A DNA stretch of 64,000 bases from Microbacterium trichothecenolyticum (GCF_000956465.1 NZ_JYJA01000035.1:62001-126000), one strand, 5' to 3'; numbered from the stretch's first letter, positions 32,232 to 41,456 are shown. Notes: a model not told the origin generated them from the letters alone. Program-made: numbers and translations.

Positions 32232-32840
32232 TCAGCGGCGGTTCTGCAGCCGCAGGCGCAGCGACGCGACCAGCATCTCCAGACCGATCTCGAAGGCGGC
32301 ATCGCTGCGCTCGGCGCCGTGCGCGGCATCGGTGATCAGTCGTCCGAGCGTCGCCGTGGGCACGGTCGGCTGCCAGATCTCGTCGGGGGAGGCGAGGTCG
32401 AGACCGAAGCCGATCGCGTAGGCGTCGACGATGGCCACGATCGCGAGCACCTCGTCGTCGGGCACGCCCGCATCGACGAGGGCGGTGGCGAGCCTGTCGT
32501 AGCTGCCGATGACACCGGGATCGGTGATCGTCTTGCCGACGATGAGCGGCACGATGAGCGGGTGATCGGCGTACAGGCGACGCAGGCCCCGCACCGTTCC
32601 TGTGACGATCTCGTCCCAGTCCCCCGTGACCGGCTCGGGGAAGTACCGCGCGCCGAGCCGCGAGCGCATGAGCTCGATGATGGCGTCCTTGCCGTCGACG
32701 TGGTTGTACAGCGACGACGGCGTGACCCCGAGCTTGCGGGCGAGGGCGTTCACGCCGAACGTGTCGCCGGAGTCGGCGAGCTCGATCGCGGCATCGGCGA
32801 TGAGATCGACCGACAGCAGGTTCACGCGAGGACGCGGCAT
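32232..32840 (-). CDS. TetR family transcriptional repressor
   Basis: 202 residues. The N-terminal HTH is typical (IADAAIELADSGDTFGVNALARKLGVTPSSLYNHVDGKDAIIELM), and the ligand domain is TetR_C-like (LYADHPLIVPLIVGKTITDPG). It is divergent from an MFS-amidohydrolase operon, with an 8+8 bp palindrome in between, so it most likely controls that operon. ATG 32840 has a GGGAGGGAG site, and TAGGCT at 32862-32867 is a likely -10. Effector unknown, plausibly the amidohydrolase substrate. Confidence 0.9.
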   Translation of the reverse strand: MPRPRVNLLSVDLIADAAIELADSGDTFGVNALARKLGVTPSSLYNHVDGKDAIIELMRSRLGARYFPEPVTGDWDEIVTGTVRGLRRLYADHPLIVPLIVGKTITDPGVIGSYDRLATALVDAGVPDDEVLAIVAIVDAYAIGFGLDLASPDEIWQPTVPTATLGRLITDAAHGAERSDAAFEIGLEMLVASLRLRLQNRR

Positions 32841-32924
32841 CCGTCTCCCTCCCTCGCGGTCAGCCTAGCTTCGGCGGTCTGCCGTAATCGGGGCTTCCCG
32901 GATCCGTCACACCCGTGCAACAAT

Positions 32925-32945
32925 AAACGAATACCGTTCGTTTAC
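32925..32945. promoter_or_regulatory. TetR operator palindrome
   Basis: TAAACGAA-TACCG-TTCGTTTA, perfect 8-bp arms around 5 bp, about 60 bp before the MFS start and about 85 bp before the TetR start. The size and AT-rich arms are typical of TetR operators. Confidence 0.8.
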
Positions 32946-33003
32946 CGGCCAGGCTGGCCGGGTGTCGCACACCGTCGTGCAGGAAACGACAGAAGGATCC
33001 CGT

Positions 33004-34281
33004 ATGAACGACCTCACCGCCCGCGTGCCCCTGCGGTTCCCGACCGCAGCCGCGACCTTCGCCATCGGCATCGCCGGCTACCTCGGCGTCAACCTCTCGC
33101 CCTACATGATCACCGCCCTGCAGACCGGGTTCGCCGTCGACGTGCTCACCGCGAGCTGGATCGTCACCGCCACGCTGCTCGCGACGGCGATCACCGGCCT
33201 CGCGACCGCGCCGCTGTGCGCCGGGGCGCGCCGACGCATGGTCGCGCGCATCGGGCTCGCGGCCGGGCTCGCAGGGTTCGCCGCGGCGGCGCTCGCCCCG
33301 TCGGCGGGCGTCGCGATCACCGGACTCCTCGTCGGCGGCGTCGGCGCCGGCTGCGCTGTCGCCGCCGCGGGCGCCGCACTCGCCGCGTTCCGCAACCCGG
33401 ACCGTGTGGCGGGGTTCAACGGCCTCGCGAACCGCGGTGTCATCACCATCGTGCTCGCGGTGATCCCGGTCATCGGCCTCGCTCCGATCGACGTGTTCGG
33501 CGCGCTCGCACTGTTCTGCCTCATCGGCCTGGTCGCGGTCGGCTGGCTTCCGGTGGCGCCCGTCGTCGACCCGCAGGCAGGCGCCGCGGTGCCGGAAGCC
33601 ATGCCGGTGACGGTTCCCGAGACGGGCGCCGTACGCAGCCCTCGCGCGCGCACCGCCTCGCGCACCGTGACGATCGCCGGCTTCGCGCTGCTGGTCACCT
33701 TCGCGCTCTGGGCGGCGAGCGAGGACTCCCTGTGGGCCATGGCCGGCGTCATGGGCGGCGAGCAGGCGGGACTCACACCGGAAGGCTTGGGTCTCGCGCT
33801 GAGCGGCGCGACCGCCGGCGGGCTCGTGGGCTCCGTGCTGCTCATGATCGTCGGCAACCGGCTCGGCCGCGCGGTCCCCCTCGTGGTGCTGCTCGTCGCC
33901 GGCGGCGCCCTGAAGATCGCGCTCGGCTTCGCAGGCGACCAGACGGCGTTCATCACGCTCTTCATCGTCTGGAACACCATCTACGCGATCGCCTTCATGT
34001 ACTTCGTCTCCACCTCGGCCGCCCTCGACGCGGACGGCCGCTGGTCGGGCCCCCTGCTCGCGGTCTACCTCGTCGGGTCGGCGCTCACGCCGGTGATCGG
34101 CGCGGCGCTCGTCGAGGCGTTCGGCTACCAGGGGTTCACCGTCGTGCTGGGCGTGGCGAGCTTCGTGCTCGCGATTCCGGCGGCGATCGTCGCGACGATC
34201 TCGACAAGGGTGGAATCGGATGCCGCGGCCGGGGCCGCTGTCGAGACCGCTGCGGCGGAGACCGAGGAGCTCCACGCATGA
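33004..34281 (+). CDS. MFS transporter
   Basis: 425 residues with 12 helices. The first is FPTAAATFAIGIAGYLGVNLSPYMITALQTGF, and the loop 2-3 region APLCAGARRRMVARIG is a weak version of the MFS motif A. An AGAAGGA site decides ATG 33004. It overlaps the amidohydrolase start by 4 bp (ATGA), so the two are translationally coupled: probably uptake of a compound that the amidohydrolase then cleaves, or its export. Controlled by the divergent TetR protein. Confidence 0.85.
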   Translation: MNDLTARVPLRFPTAAATFAIGIAGYLGVNLSPYMITALQTGFAVDVLTASWIVTATLLATAITGLATAPLCAGARRRMVARIGLAAGLAGFAAAALAPSAGVAITGLLVGGVGAGCAVAAAGAALAAFRNPDRVAGFNGLANRGVITIVLAVIPVIGLAPIDVFGALALFCLIGLVAVGWLPVAPVVDPQAGAAVPEAMPVTVPETGAVRSPRARTASRTVTIAGFALLVTFALWAASEDSLWAMAGVMGGEQAGLTPEGLGLALSGATAGGLVGSVLLMIVGNRLGRAVPLVVLLVAGGALKIALGFAGDQTAFITLFIVWNTIYAIAFMYFVSTSAALDADGRWSGPLLAVYLVGSALTPVIGAALVEAFGYQGFTVVLGVASFVLAIPAAIVATISTRVESDAAAGAAVETAAAETEELHA

Positions 34282-35903
34282 CCGCCACCATCTACACCGG
34301 AGGACGCATCTTCACCGCGGGCGCGGAGCCCTGGGCGGAGGCGCTCGTCGTCGCCGCGGACGGGGTCTTGTTCGCAGGCGACGCGGAGGGCGCGCGCGCC
34401 GCGGCGGGCGCGGATCCCGCCATCGTCGACCTCGGCGGCCGGCTGCTGCTCCCCGGGTTCACCGACGCTCACACGCACCTCGTGATGATGGGCGAGGCCC
34501 TGGGGCGCGTCGGGCTCACCGACGCCCGCACGCTCGCCGACATCCAGGAGCGCCTCCGTGCCGCACGGGCGGCGCAGCCCGACGCCGCACGCGTGCTGGG
34601 CCGCGGATGGCTGTTCGACTCGGTTCCCGGAGGCAGGCCCACGGCCGCCATGATCGACGCCGCGGTCGCGGACGTGCCTGTCTACCTCGACGCCAACGAC
34701 TACCACTCGTGCTGGGCGAACTCGGCGGCCCTCGCCGAGCTCGGGATCACCCGCGACACCCCCGACCCCCTGGGCGGGCGCATCGGCCGCGACGCCGACG
34801 GCGAGCCCGACGGCATGCTGTACGAGACGGCCGCGCAGACGCACGTGTGGGCGTTCCTGGCGGCGGAGACCGATGACGCCGCCCGCGACGCCGCGGTCGA
34901 GCGCACGCTCGCGGCCTATGCCGCCACCGGCGTCACCGGAGCGGTCGACATGGCGTTCGACGACCTCGGGCTCGCGGCGTTCCAGCGGGCAGCCGAACGG
35001 CGCGGCGGGCACCTGCCGGTGCGCGTCGCCGCCCACTGGTTCGTCGAGAACACCGGCGACGAGGCGGCGAACCTCGGCCAGGTCGCCCGGGCCGTCGAAC
35101 TGGCCGAGACGGTGCGCTCGCCCTGGCTGCGGATCGTCGGCATCAAGCTCGTGATCGACGGCGTGATCGATGCGTGCACGGCCGCGATGCGGCATCCGTA
35201 TTCCAACGGCTCGAACGCTGAACCCATCTGGTCGCTCGCCGACATCACGCCGGTCGTCGCCGCCGCCGACGCGGCGGGGCTGCAGGTCGCGCTGCACGCG
35301 ATCGGCGATCTCGCCAGCGGCATCGCCCTCGACGCGCTCGAGCACGCCGCCGAGGCGAACGGCGACCGCCCGCGTCGTCACCGCATCGAGCACCTCGAGT
35401 ACGCGTCGCCCGGCACAGCCGAGCGCATGGCGCGACTCGGGGTGACGGCATCCATGCAGCCCGTGCACGCCGACCCCGCCATCTTCGACAACTGGGCCGC
35501 GATGCTCGGCGACGAGCGCGTCGACCGAGCGTTCGCGTGGCCCGAGTACGTCGACGCCGGCGCCCTGCTCGCCTTCTCGACCGATGCGCCCACGGCGCCC
35601 CACGAGGCCCTTCCCAACATGTACATCGCGGCGACTCGCCGCTCCGCCCTCGACGACTCGTTCGCCCCGCGGCACCCGCAGTTCGCGCTGCCGCTCGCCC
35701 AGGCGCTCGGACACGCGACGAGGGATGCTGCCGCCTCCGTGGGCGATGGCGCGACGCGCGGGCGGCTCGAGGCGGGGCTCGCCGCCGACTTCGCGATCAT
35801 CGACGCCGACCCGTTCGCGGACGGTCCCGAATCGCTGCTGACCGCCCAGGTCGTGCGCACTGTCATGGCCGGCGAGACGAGATACGACGCGGGAGTGCTC
35901 TGA
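34278..35903 (+). CDS. Amidohydrolase family protein (YtcJ/NfdA-like)
   Basis: 541 residues. The metal-binding H65-T-H67 lies in LPGFTDAHTHLVMMG, and later motifs are KLVIDGVIDACTAAM (carboxylated-Lys region), LQVALHAIGDLASGIALDAL, RHRIEHLEYASPG and LLAFSTDAPTAPHEALPNMYIA. These are the hallmarks of the YtcJ-like amidohydrolase_3 group, which includes N-substituted formamide deformylases and imidazolonepropionase relatives. Substrate not predictable. Second gene of the TetR-controlled operon. Confidence 0.88.
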   Translation: MTATIYTGGRIFTAGAEPWAEALVVAADGVLFAGDAEGARAAAGADPAIVDLGGRLLLPGFTDAHTHLVMMGEALGRVGLTDARTLADIQERLRAARAAQPDAARVLGRGWLFDSVPGGRPTAAMIDAAVADVPVYLDANDYHSCWANSAALAELGITRDTPDPLGGRIGRDADGEPDGMLYETAAQTHVWAFLAAETDDAARDAAVERTLAAYAATGVTGAVDMAFDDLGLAAFQRAAERRGGHLPVRVAAHWFVENTGDEAANLGQVARAVELAETVRSPWLRIVGIKLVIDGVIDACTAAMRHPYSNGSNAEPIWSLADITPVVAAADAAGLQVALHAIGDLASGIALDALEHAAEANGDRPRRHRIEHLEYASPGTAERMARLGVTASMQPVHADPAIFDNWAAMLGDERVDRAFAWPEYVDAGALLAFSTDAPTAPHEALPNMYIAATRRSALDDSFAPRHPQFALPLAQALGHATRDAAASVGDGATRGRLEAGLAADFAIIDADPFADGPESLLTAQVVRTVMAGETRYDAGVL

Positions 35904-35906
35904 CCG

Positions 35907-36335
35907 CTATCCGGTTGACGGCGGGTGAGTCGCGAGCCATTCGGCCGCGACCCGCTTCGTGACCTTGAGCAGCCAGGCGTCGGTGATGACCTCGCGCAGC
36001 TGCTCGAGATCGATGCCCTCGAGACGCACGAGCACGGCCGGGTAGCCGTCGAAATGCGGGATCGTGAAGAACGCGTCGGGGTAGGTCTCGAGAAGGGCCT
36101 CTTTGACCTGCGCCCCGTCGGTGCGCACGCCCACGACGTCGCCCGGGGGCCACCCGCGCCCGAGCGCCGCCAGCTGATCGAGGTCGCGGCCGCTCGGGCC
36201 GCGCTGCCACACGAACGCCCCCGCCGGCGTGCGCCAGCTCGCCCCGCCGCGATGGCCGTCGACGCGCTCGATCACACCCGGAAAGCCGAGCGCGACGGCG
36301 CGGACGTCGTCGAGTGTCGCCATGCCCTCCATCAT
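35907..36335 (-). CDS. MmcQ/YjbR family DNA-binding-like protein
   Basis: 142 residues of the MmcQ/YjbR fold (double-wing-like). It has VRAVALGFPGVIERVDGHRGGASWRT, then VGVRTDGAQVKEALLETYPDAFFTIPHFDGYPAVLVRLEGIDLEQLREVITDAWLLKVTKRVAAEWL. The family binds DNA in a few cases but has no defined function. Two starts are possible: ATG 36335 or ATG 36323; the GGAGG between them is too close to the second to decide. Its stop lies 3 bp beyond the convergent amidohydrolase stop. Confidence 0.82.
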   Translation of the reverse strand: MMEGMATLDDVRAVALGFPGVIERVDGHRGGASWRTPAGAFVWQRGPSGRDLDQLAALGRGWPPGDVVGVRTDGAQVKEALLETYPDAFFTIPHFDGYPAVLVRLEGIDLEQLREVITDAWLLKVTKRVAAEWLATHPPSTG

Positions 36336-36389
36336 GCGCGCTATGCCGGCAGGGGGCGAGCTGTTGATTGTCCGGTTGATCGGGACCGA

Positions 36390-36395
36390 TAGGGT
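36390..36395 (+). promoter_or_regulatory. Putative -10 box for the surface protein gene
   Basis: TAGGGT with TTGATT words upstream (36363-36381). The implied leader before ATG 36450 is about 48 bases. Confidence 0.35.
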
Positions 36396-36449
36396 ACGAC
36401 TACCGAGCGGCGCGCCTCCTCGCGCCCCGGGGGGAGAGGGGCCTCGCGC

Positions 36450-39400
36450 ATGCCACGATTCGATCGCCCACGCCTGCGACGCGTCGTCGCCGGGATCACC
36501 GCGACACTGCTCGCCGCCACCGGCGCAGTCGTCGTGGGAGCGATCGAACCGCAGACCGCCTCAGCCGCCTATCCCGAGTCCGTCAACCCGTTCGCGATCG
36601 CGGGCGGCTTCACCGTCTATGCGCGCCAGAACGCCCTCCTGCAGAACCAGGAGACCGAGGGCAGCATCGCGGTGGGCGGGACCGCGACGGTGCAGGGCAG
36701 CAGCGGGCAGTACACGATCGTGCACGTCGTGGCCGGCACCGGGAATTACGACCTCCCGACCGTCGACGGCGACCCCACCCGGTTCCTCGTCGGTGAATAC
36801 AGCACCGCGAGCACCGGCATCCTGGCCATCACGAGCGCCGGCACGACCGACCCGACGTTGTGGGGCGACCTCAAGATGGTCGACCGCGACGGCGGCTGGG
36901 AGGCCTTTGCACGGGCAGACTGGCTCCGGCTCAACCAGAACCGGTCCAACGCCGACCAGACTCCCCTCATCGACGCCACCCACCAGACGTATCCGACGAG
37001 CGCAGCGCCCCCGGCGGGTGCGGCCGGCAACGGGAGCATCTACACGGCGAACATCTCCGACACCGCGGTCGCCGACTACGTCGAGGCGAACCGCGACGCG
37101 TCGTGGGAGGAGGCGTCGAGCTGCTTCGACGGCATCGCCGACCCTGGAACCGGCGTCGGGTATCCGGTCGGGGTGGCCGAAGACGCGGGCGACCGCGTCG
37201 TGCTCGAGGAGCTGAGCCCCGACCAGCCGAACGTCGTGGACTACTCCGCCATCGAGGGCGCGTCTCTCATCCAGTTCTCCCCCGGACCGACGCCGGGAGT
37301 GTCGAACCCGCTCGTGATCCGGGTGCCCGCGGGGACGACCGAGGTGATCGGAGCGCGCGCCGATCCGCAGGGCGTGCACTCGCCGTACATCGTGTGGGAC
37401 CTCTCGCAGATTTCCGGCGACGTCACCGTGACAGCCGGTCAGGCCCGCATCGACGGCTCGATCTACGCGCCGAACGCGTCGGTCACCGTGAACGCCGCGC
37501 CGCTGGACGGCCAGGTGATCGGCCAGAACGTCACCATCCAGGGCGGCGAGGTCCATTCGTTCCTCTTCTCGGGCGAGATCTCGTGCAACGACGCGAGCGG
37601 CACGTTCACCGTGCGCAAGGAACTCGACGGCATCGAGTCCGGCGACCTCCCGGAAGGCACCACGTTCACCGTCAACTACCGCGCTGTCGACCCGGACGGC
37701 AACGTCACCGTCGGCACGCTCGAGGTGCCGGCCGACGGCACTCCGGTCGCCGCCGGCGAGCGATTCCCGGAGGGCACCCAGGTGAACTTCGAGGAGATCG
37801 CGCCCGAGACGGTGCCGGGGTGGGAATGGGGGGATGCCACGATCGCACCCGACCCCCTCATCATCGGGACGGGCACCGCCCAGGTGGTCGTCACGAACAC
37901 GGCGACCCGATCGACAGGCACCTTCAGCGTCTCGAAGTCGATCGACGATCCGTCGGGCGAACCTCCGGCGCTCGAGGGGACGGTGCCCGTCACGTGGATC
38001 GCGCGATACGGCGGCGAGCAGATCGGCACCGGCACCATGAACGTGCCCTTCACCGGCACGCCCGTCGTTCCGGTCGATGGGAACGGCGCTCCGATCCCCT
38101 TCCCGGTGGGCACCCGCATCATCCTCACCGAGAACCTCGACGGAATCGATCCGCCGCCGGGGTACGACTGGAGCGGCATCGGGTGGAACCCCGGGCGCTC
38201 GTTCGTGATCACCGAGGCCGACACGACCAGGGCCGTCGAGCTCACGAACATCGTCACCCCGACCGACGACGGCCGGACGATCACGATCGTGAAGTCCGCG
38301 ACCGGCTCGGCCGCGGACCCGCGGTTCGGCTACGAGGTCACCTACAACACGAACCCCGCCCCTGAGCGGGCGACACTTCCCCTGCCGGTCGGCGAGCCCC
38401 AGCTGATCGAGGATCTCGAAACGGGCGCTGAGACACTGGAGCTGGCCGAGCTTCCGCCGACGTTCGAGGGCGCTACCGTGGCGAACGTCGGCGACTGGGC
38501 GCCGCCCGTCTTCAACGTCACGATCGACGGCGTGACGACTCCCTACGAGCCGGACGGCTTCGGCGACATCGTGGACATCCCGCTGCCCGCCGACTCGGAC
38601 GCCGACGTCGAGATCGAGGTGACGAACGCGCTCAAGGAAGGCACCTTCACGATCTCGAAGGAGTTCGACGGTGTCCCGCCCGACCAGGTGCCCCCGGGTC
38701 TGGAGTTCAGCGTCGCCTGGACGGCGTACTTCCCGACGACGGAGCCCGAGGACGTGATCCAGCAGGGAGTGCTGCGGGTCCCCGGCAACGGCGACCCCGT
38801 CGGCCCTGTCGACGACGCGGGCGAGCCGCTGCTGTTCCCCTACGGCACTGTCGTGACGTATGAGGAGCAGGCCGCGCCGACCATCCGGCACCTCTCCTGG
38901 CTCGGCGCCGCGTTCGACCTCGACCGGCTCACGATCGGCGTCGACGACCAGGCCGTGGTGCACGCGACACTCACCAACGACGCGTCGCTCATCGAAGGAA
39001 CCTTCCTCGTGCAGAAGAACATGGACGGCATCGATCCGGGCGACCTGCTCGTCGACTCGTTCACGATCGACTACGTGGCGCATCTGCCGAGCCGAGATGT
39101 GCTGGTGGGCCGGTTCGAGCTGCCCGCAGACGGCACGCCGACGGGTCCCGTCGACGATCAGGGCGACCCGATCTCCTTCCCGATCGGCACGATCGTCAAT
39201 CTCCTCGAAGAGGAGCCCGACGCGTCGGCGCTGCCACCGGGCTACGAGTGGGGCGAGACCACGTGGAGCCCGTCGAACTTCGTCGAGATCGGGCCGGAAC
39301 AGACCCCTCCGGTACTCGAGGTGACGAACTCCGTCGTGGCCATGACGCGCTGGGCCGTCACGAAGGTCGTCGCGGGCAGCGGAGCGTCGTCGCTGCCGGC

Positions 39401-39800
39401 GGGGACCACGTTCCCGGCCGACTGGTGGCTGACCGGTGTCGCCCAGCCCCGCATCGAGCTCGAGCCGAACGTCACGATCACATCGCCGTACTTCCCGGTG
39501 GGCACCATCATCGAAGCACGCGAGGCGGATCTGCCGTCGATCCCTGGCGTGGACTGGGGGACGCCGACGTGGACGGTCGACGGCGAGGCCCTCGTCCCCG
39601 ACGAGGACGGCAAGGTCACGCTGCCGATGTCGGGTGTGCGCACCCCGCAGACGGCGGAGCTGACGCTGACCAATACCGCGACGACGCGTCCGCTTCCGGC
39701 GACCGGCGGCGGCGGGCTCTCGCCCCTCGTCCCGCTCGGAGCCGTCGGCCTGATCGCCCTCGGCGTGCTTCTGGCCGCCCGACGCGCGCGACGCACCTGA
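36450..39800 (+). CDS. Sortase-anchored surface protein: choice-of-anchor A domain plus DUF5979-type repeats
   Basis: 1116 residues. A signal peptide (VVAGITATLLAATGAVVVGAIEPQTASA) is followed by a choice-of-anchor A / collagen-binding-like domain (about 45-380: VNPFAIAGGFTVYARQNALLQNQETEG, GSIYAPNASVTVNAAPLDGQVIGQNV). Six repeats of about 106-122 residues begin near residues 384, 490, 609, 731, 850 and 967, each opening like GTFTVRKELDGI and carrying PVGTRI-LTE and VTNT ends (DUF5979-like immunoglobulin fold). The C-terminus is LPATG, a hydrophobic helix and RRARRT: a cell-wall sorting signal. It is probably an adhesin or stalk. No sortase gene is adjacent. Ends at a strong hairpin. Confidence 0.88.
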   Translation: MPRFDRPRLRRVVAGITATLLAATGAVVVGAIEPQTASAAYPESVNPFAIAGGFTVYARQNALLQNQETEGSIAVGGTATVQGSSGQYTIVHVVAGTGNYDLPTVDGDPTRFLVGEYSTASTGILAITSAGTTDPTLWGDLKMVDRDGGWEAFARADWLRLNQNRSNADQTPLIDATHQTYPTSAAPPAGAAGNGSIYTANISDTAVADYVEANRDASWEEASSCFDGIADPGTGVGYPVGVAEDAGDRVVLEELSPDQPNVVDYSAIEGASLIQFSPGPTPGVSNPLVIRVPAGTTEVIGARADPQGVHSPYIVWDLSQISGDVTVTAGQARIDGSIYAPNASVTVNAAPLDGQVIGQNVTIQGGEVHSFLFSGEISCNDASGTFTVRKELDGIESGDLPEGTTFTVNYRAVDPDGNVTVGTLEVPADGTPVAAGERFPEGTQVNFEEIAPETVPGWEWGDATIAPDPLIIGTGTAQVVVTNTATRSTGTFSVSKSIDDPSGEPPALEGTVPVTWIARYGGEQIGTGTMNVPFTGTPVVPVDGNGAPIPFPVGTRIILTENLDGIDPPPGYDWSGIGWNPGRSFVITEADTTRAVELTNIVTPTDDGRTITIVKSATGSAADPRFGYEVTYNTNPAPERATLPLPVGEPQLIEDLETGAETLELAELPPTFEGATVANVGDWAPPVFNVTIDGVTTPYEPDGFGDIVDIPLPADSDADVEIEVTNALKEGTFTISKEFDGVPPDQVPPGLEFSVAWTAYFPTTEPEDVIQQGVLRVPGNGDPVGPVDDAGEPLLFPYGTVVTYEEQAAPTIRHLSWLGAAFDLDRLTIGVDDQAVVHATLTNDASLIEGTFLVQKNMDGIDPGDLLVDSFTIDYVAHLPSRDVLVGRFELPADGTPTGPVDDQGDPISFPIGTIVNLLEEEPDASALPPGYEWGETTWSPSNFVEIGPEQTPPVLEVTNSVVAMTRWAVTKVVAGSGASSLPAGTTFPADWWLTGVAQPRIELEPNVTITSPYFPVGTIIEAREADLPSIPGVDWGTPTWTVDGEALVPDEDGKVTLPMSGVRTPQTAELTLTNTATTRPLPATGGGGLSPLVPLGAVGLIALGVLLAARRARRT

Positions 39801-39825
39801 CGCACCGCCGCGAACGAACGCGAAG

Positions 39826-39854
39826 AGGGAGGGGACGGCATCCGTCCCCTCCCT
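39826..39854. terminator. Strong hairpin between convergent genes
   Basis: AGGGAGGGGACGG (39826-39838), loop CAT, perfect 13-bp complement to 39854. It serves the surface protein gene and the hspR end. Confidence 0.8.
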
Positions 39855-39864
39855 GTTCGGTGAA

Positions 39865-40335
39865 TCAGCCCGCCGGGCTCTCGTCGGGAGGTTCGCTCTG
39901 CTGCGCGAGCGACGCGCGCGGCCGCCACACGACGACCTCGGTCGCGCGGCGGACGCGAGTGCCATGGCGCAGCGTCACGACGGAGCCGGTCGAGCCGGCC
40001 GCGAAGACGCGGGCGCCCGGCCGCTTCTCGAGCTCTGCGCGCATACGGTCCTCGAGGTCGCGGACGCGGCCGTGAAGCTCCTGCACCCGATTCTCGAGCT
40101 CGAGGATGCGCACGATCGCCGGGAGGCCGATGCCGTCCGACGACATGCGGGCGACCTCGCGGAGCTGCTCCACGTGGCGCAGCGAGTAGCGCCGCGATCC
40201 GCCCTGCGTGCGGGCGGGCACGACCAGCCCGAGCCGGTCGTACTGGCGCAGCGTCTGCGGGTGCATGCCCGACAGCTCGGCGGCGACGGCGATCGCGAAG
40301 ATCGGGGCATCCTCATCGATGTCGTCCTCGGACAT
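39865..40335 (-). CDS. hspR: Heat-shock repressor HspR (MerR family)
   Basis: 156 residues. The MerR-type HTH is at the N-terminus (FAIAVAAELSGMHPQTLRQYDRLGLVVPARTQGGSRRYSLRHVEQLREV), and a coiled coil follows (VRILELENRVQELHGRVRDLEDRMRAELEKR). This matches HspR of Streptomyces and Mycobacterium, which binds HAIR elements with DnaK as corepressor. ATG 40335 has a perfect GAGGAGGTG site. Last gene of the dnaK operon, but 107 bp after dnaJ with an inverted repeat in the gap. Its targets here are two HAIRs at dnaK and one at clpB. Confidence 0.93.
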   Translation of the reverse strand: MSEDDIDEDAPIFAIAVAAELSGMHPQTLRQYDRLGLVVPARTQGGSRRYSLRHVEQLREVARMSSDGIGLPAIVRILELENRVQELHGRVRDLEDRMRAELEKRPGARVFAAGSTGSVVTLRHGTRVRRATEVVVWRPRASLAQQSEPPDESPAG

Positions 40336-40360
40336 TCTCGTCACCTCCTCATCGCTCACC

Positions 40361-40431
40361 AGAACAGGAGATCTCGCCAGCACAGGACGCTTCGCGCGGA
40401 ATCGTCCTGGTCTCGCCAGATCTCCTGTTCT
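40361..40431. repeat. 71-bp nested inverted repeat in the dnaJ-hspR gap
   Basis: Outer arms AGAACAGGAGATCT (40361-40374) and 40418-40431 are perfectly complementary (14 bp). Inner arms CAGGACG (40383-40389) and CGTCCTG (40403-40409) also pair, with a CTCGCCAG direct repeat between. It may reduce read-through into hspR or be another dispersed element; it differs from the TCCTCA family. Confidence 0.75.
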
Positions 40432-40442
40432 CGGCAAGCATC

Positions 40443-41441
40443 TCAGCCCTGCGCCTTGGCCATCAGGTCGGCGCGCGGGTTCTCCTTCGACTCGAGGCTC
40501 TGGAAGCGCTCGAGCGCTTCGCGCGCAGCCTCGTCGAGATGCGACGGCACGGCCACCTGCACCTCGGCGAGGAGGTCGCCTGTGCCCTTGGCCGTCTCGA
40601 CACCGCGCCCCTTGACGCGCAGCACGCGGCCGGACGGCGTGCCCGGCGCCACGCGCAGTCGCACCGGATCGCCGCCGAGCGTCGGCACCTCGATGGTGGC
40701 GCCGAGCGCGGCCTCGGTGAACGTCACCGGCACGGTGACGCGCAGGTTCAGCCCGTCGCGCGTGAACACCGGGTGCGGACGCACGGTGACCTGCACGACG
40801 ATGTCGCCGTTCTCGCCGCCGTCGGGCGAGTGACGCCCGCGGCCGCGCAGCCGGATCTTCTGCCCGTCCGAGACGCCGGCGGGGATCTTCACCTTGAACG
40901 GCTTGCCGTCCTCGCCCTGCAGCGTGATGGTCTCGCCCCTGGTCGCCGTGACGAAGTCGATCGTCGTGCGCGCCGTGACGTCGGCGCCGCGCGTCGGGCC
41001 GCCGAAACCGCGGTAGCCGCCGCTCGGCTGCCCGAAACGCCCGGAGCCGAAGCCTGTGCCGCGCTGCTGCTGGTTGAACATCGCGAAGATGTCGTCGAGG
41101 TCCTCGGCGCTCTGGTAGCGCGCGCCGCGGCCCTGGTTGAACATCGAGAAGACGTCCTCGAAGCCGCCGGCGCCGCCCGGGCCACCCGAGGTGAATCGAG
41201 CACCCGAGCCCATCGCGCGGATCTGGTCGTACTCCTTGCGCTGCTCCGGGTCGGAGAGCACCGAGTACGCCTCGCTGACCTCCTTGAACTTCGCCTCGGC
41301 GGCCGCGTCGCCCTGGTTGGAATCCGGATGGTAGGTGCGCGCGAGCTTGCGATACGTCTTCTTGAGGTCCGCCTCACTGACGTCCTTCGAGACGCCCAGC
41401 ACCGAGTAGAAGTCCTTGTCGAACCAGTCCTGACTGGCCAT
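40443..41441 (-). CDS. dnaJ: DnaJ-type co-chaperone without zinc finger
   Basis: 332 residues. The J domain has HPD at 38-40 (KLARTYHPDSNQGD) and is followed by a Gly/Phe/Gln-rich linker (FNQGRGARYQ, FNQQQRGTGFGSGRFGQ). Two C-terminal substrate-binding beta domains follow (GQKIRLRGRGRHSPDGGENGDI to RVLRVKGRGVE). The four CxxCxGxG zinc repeats of full DnaJ are missing, as in the actinobacterial DnaJ1/CbpA type. It stimulates DnaK ATPase. 15 bp after grpE. Confidence 0.93.
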   Translation of the reverse strand: MASQDWFDKDFYSVLGVSKDVSEADLKKTYRKLARTYHPDSNQGDAAAEAKFKEVSEAYSVLSDPEQRKEYDQIRAMGSGARFTSGGPGGAGGFEDVFSMFNQGRGARYQSAEDLDDIFAMFNQQQRGTGFGSGRFGQPSGGYRGFGGPTRGADVTARTTIDFVTATRGETITLQGEDGKPFKVKIPAGVSDGQKIRLRGRGRHSPDGGENGDIVVQVTVRPHPVFTRDGLNLRVTVPVTFTEAALGATIEVPTLGGDPVRLRVAPGTPSGRVLRVKGRGVETAKGTGDLLAEVQVAVPSHLDEAAREALERFQSLESKENPRADLMAKAQG

Positions 41442-41456
41442 GCAGCCTCCTTCGGG

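Noticed and set aside
36561-39965. A 1134-codon frame opposite the surface protein
   Set aside because: The repeat protein has a signal peptide, repeats and sorting signal; the opposite frame has none and is Arg/Asp/Val-rich noise.
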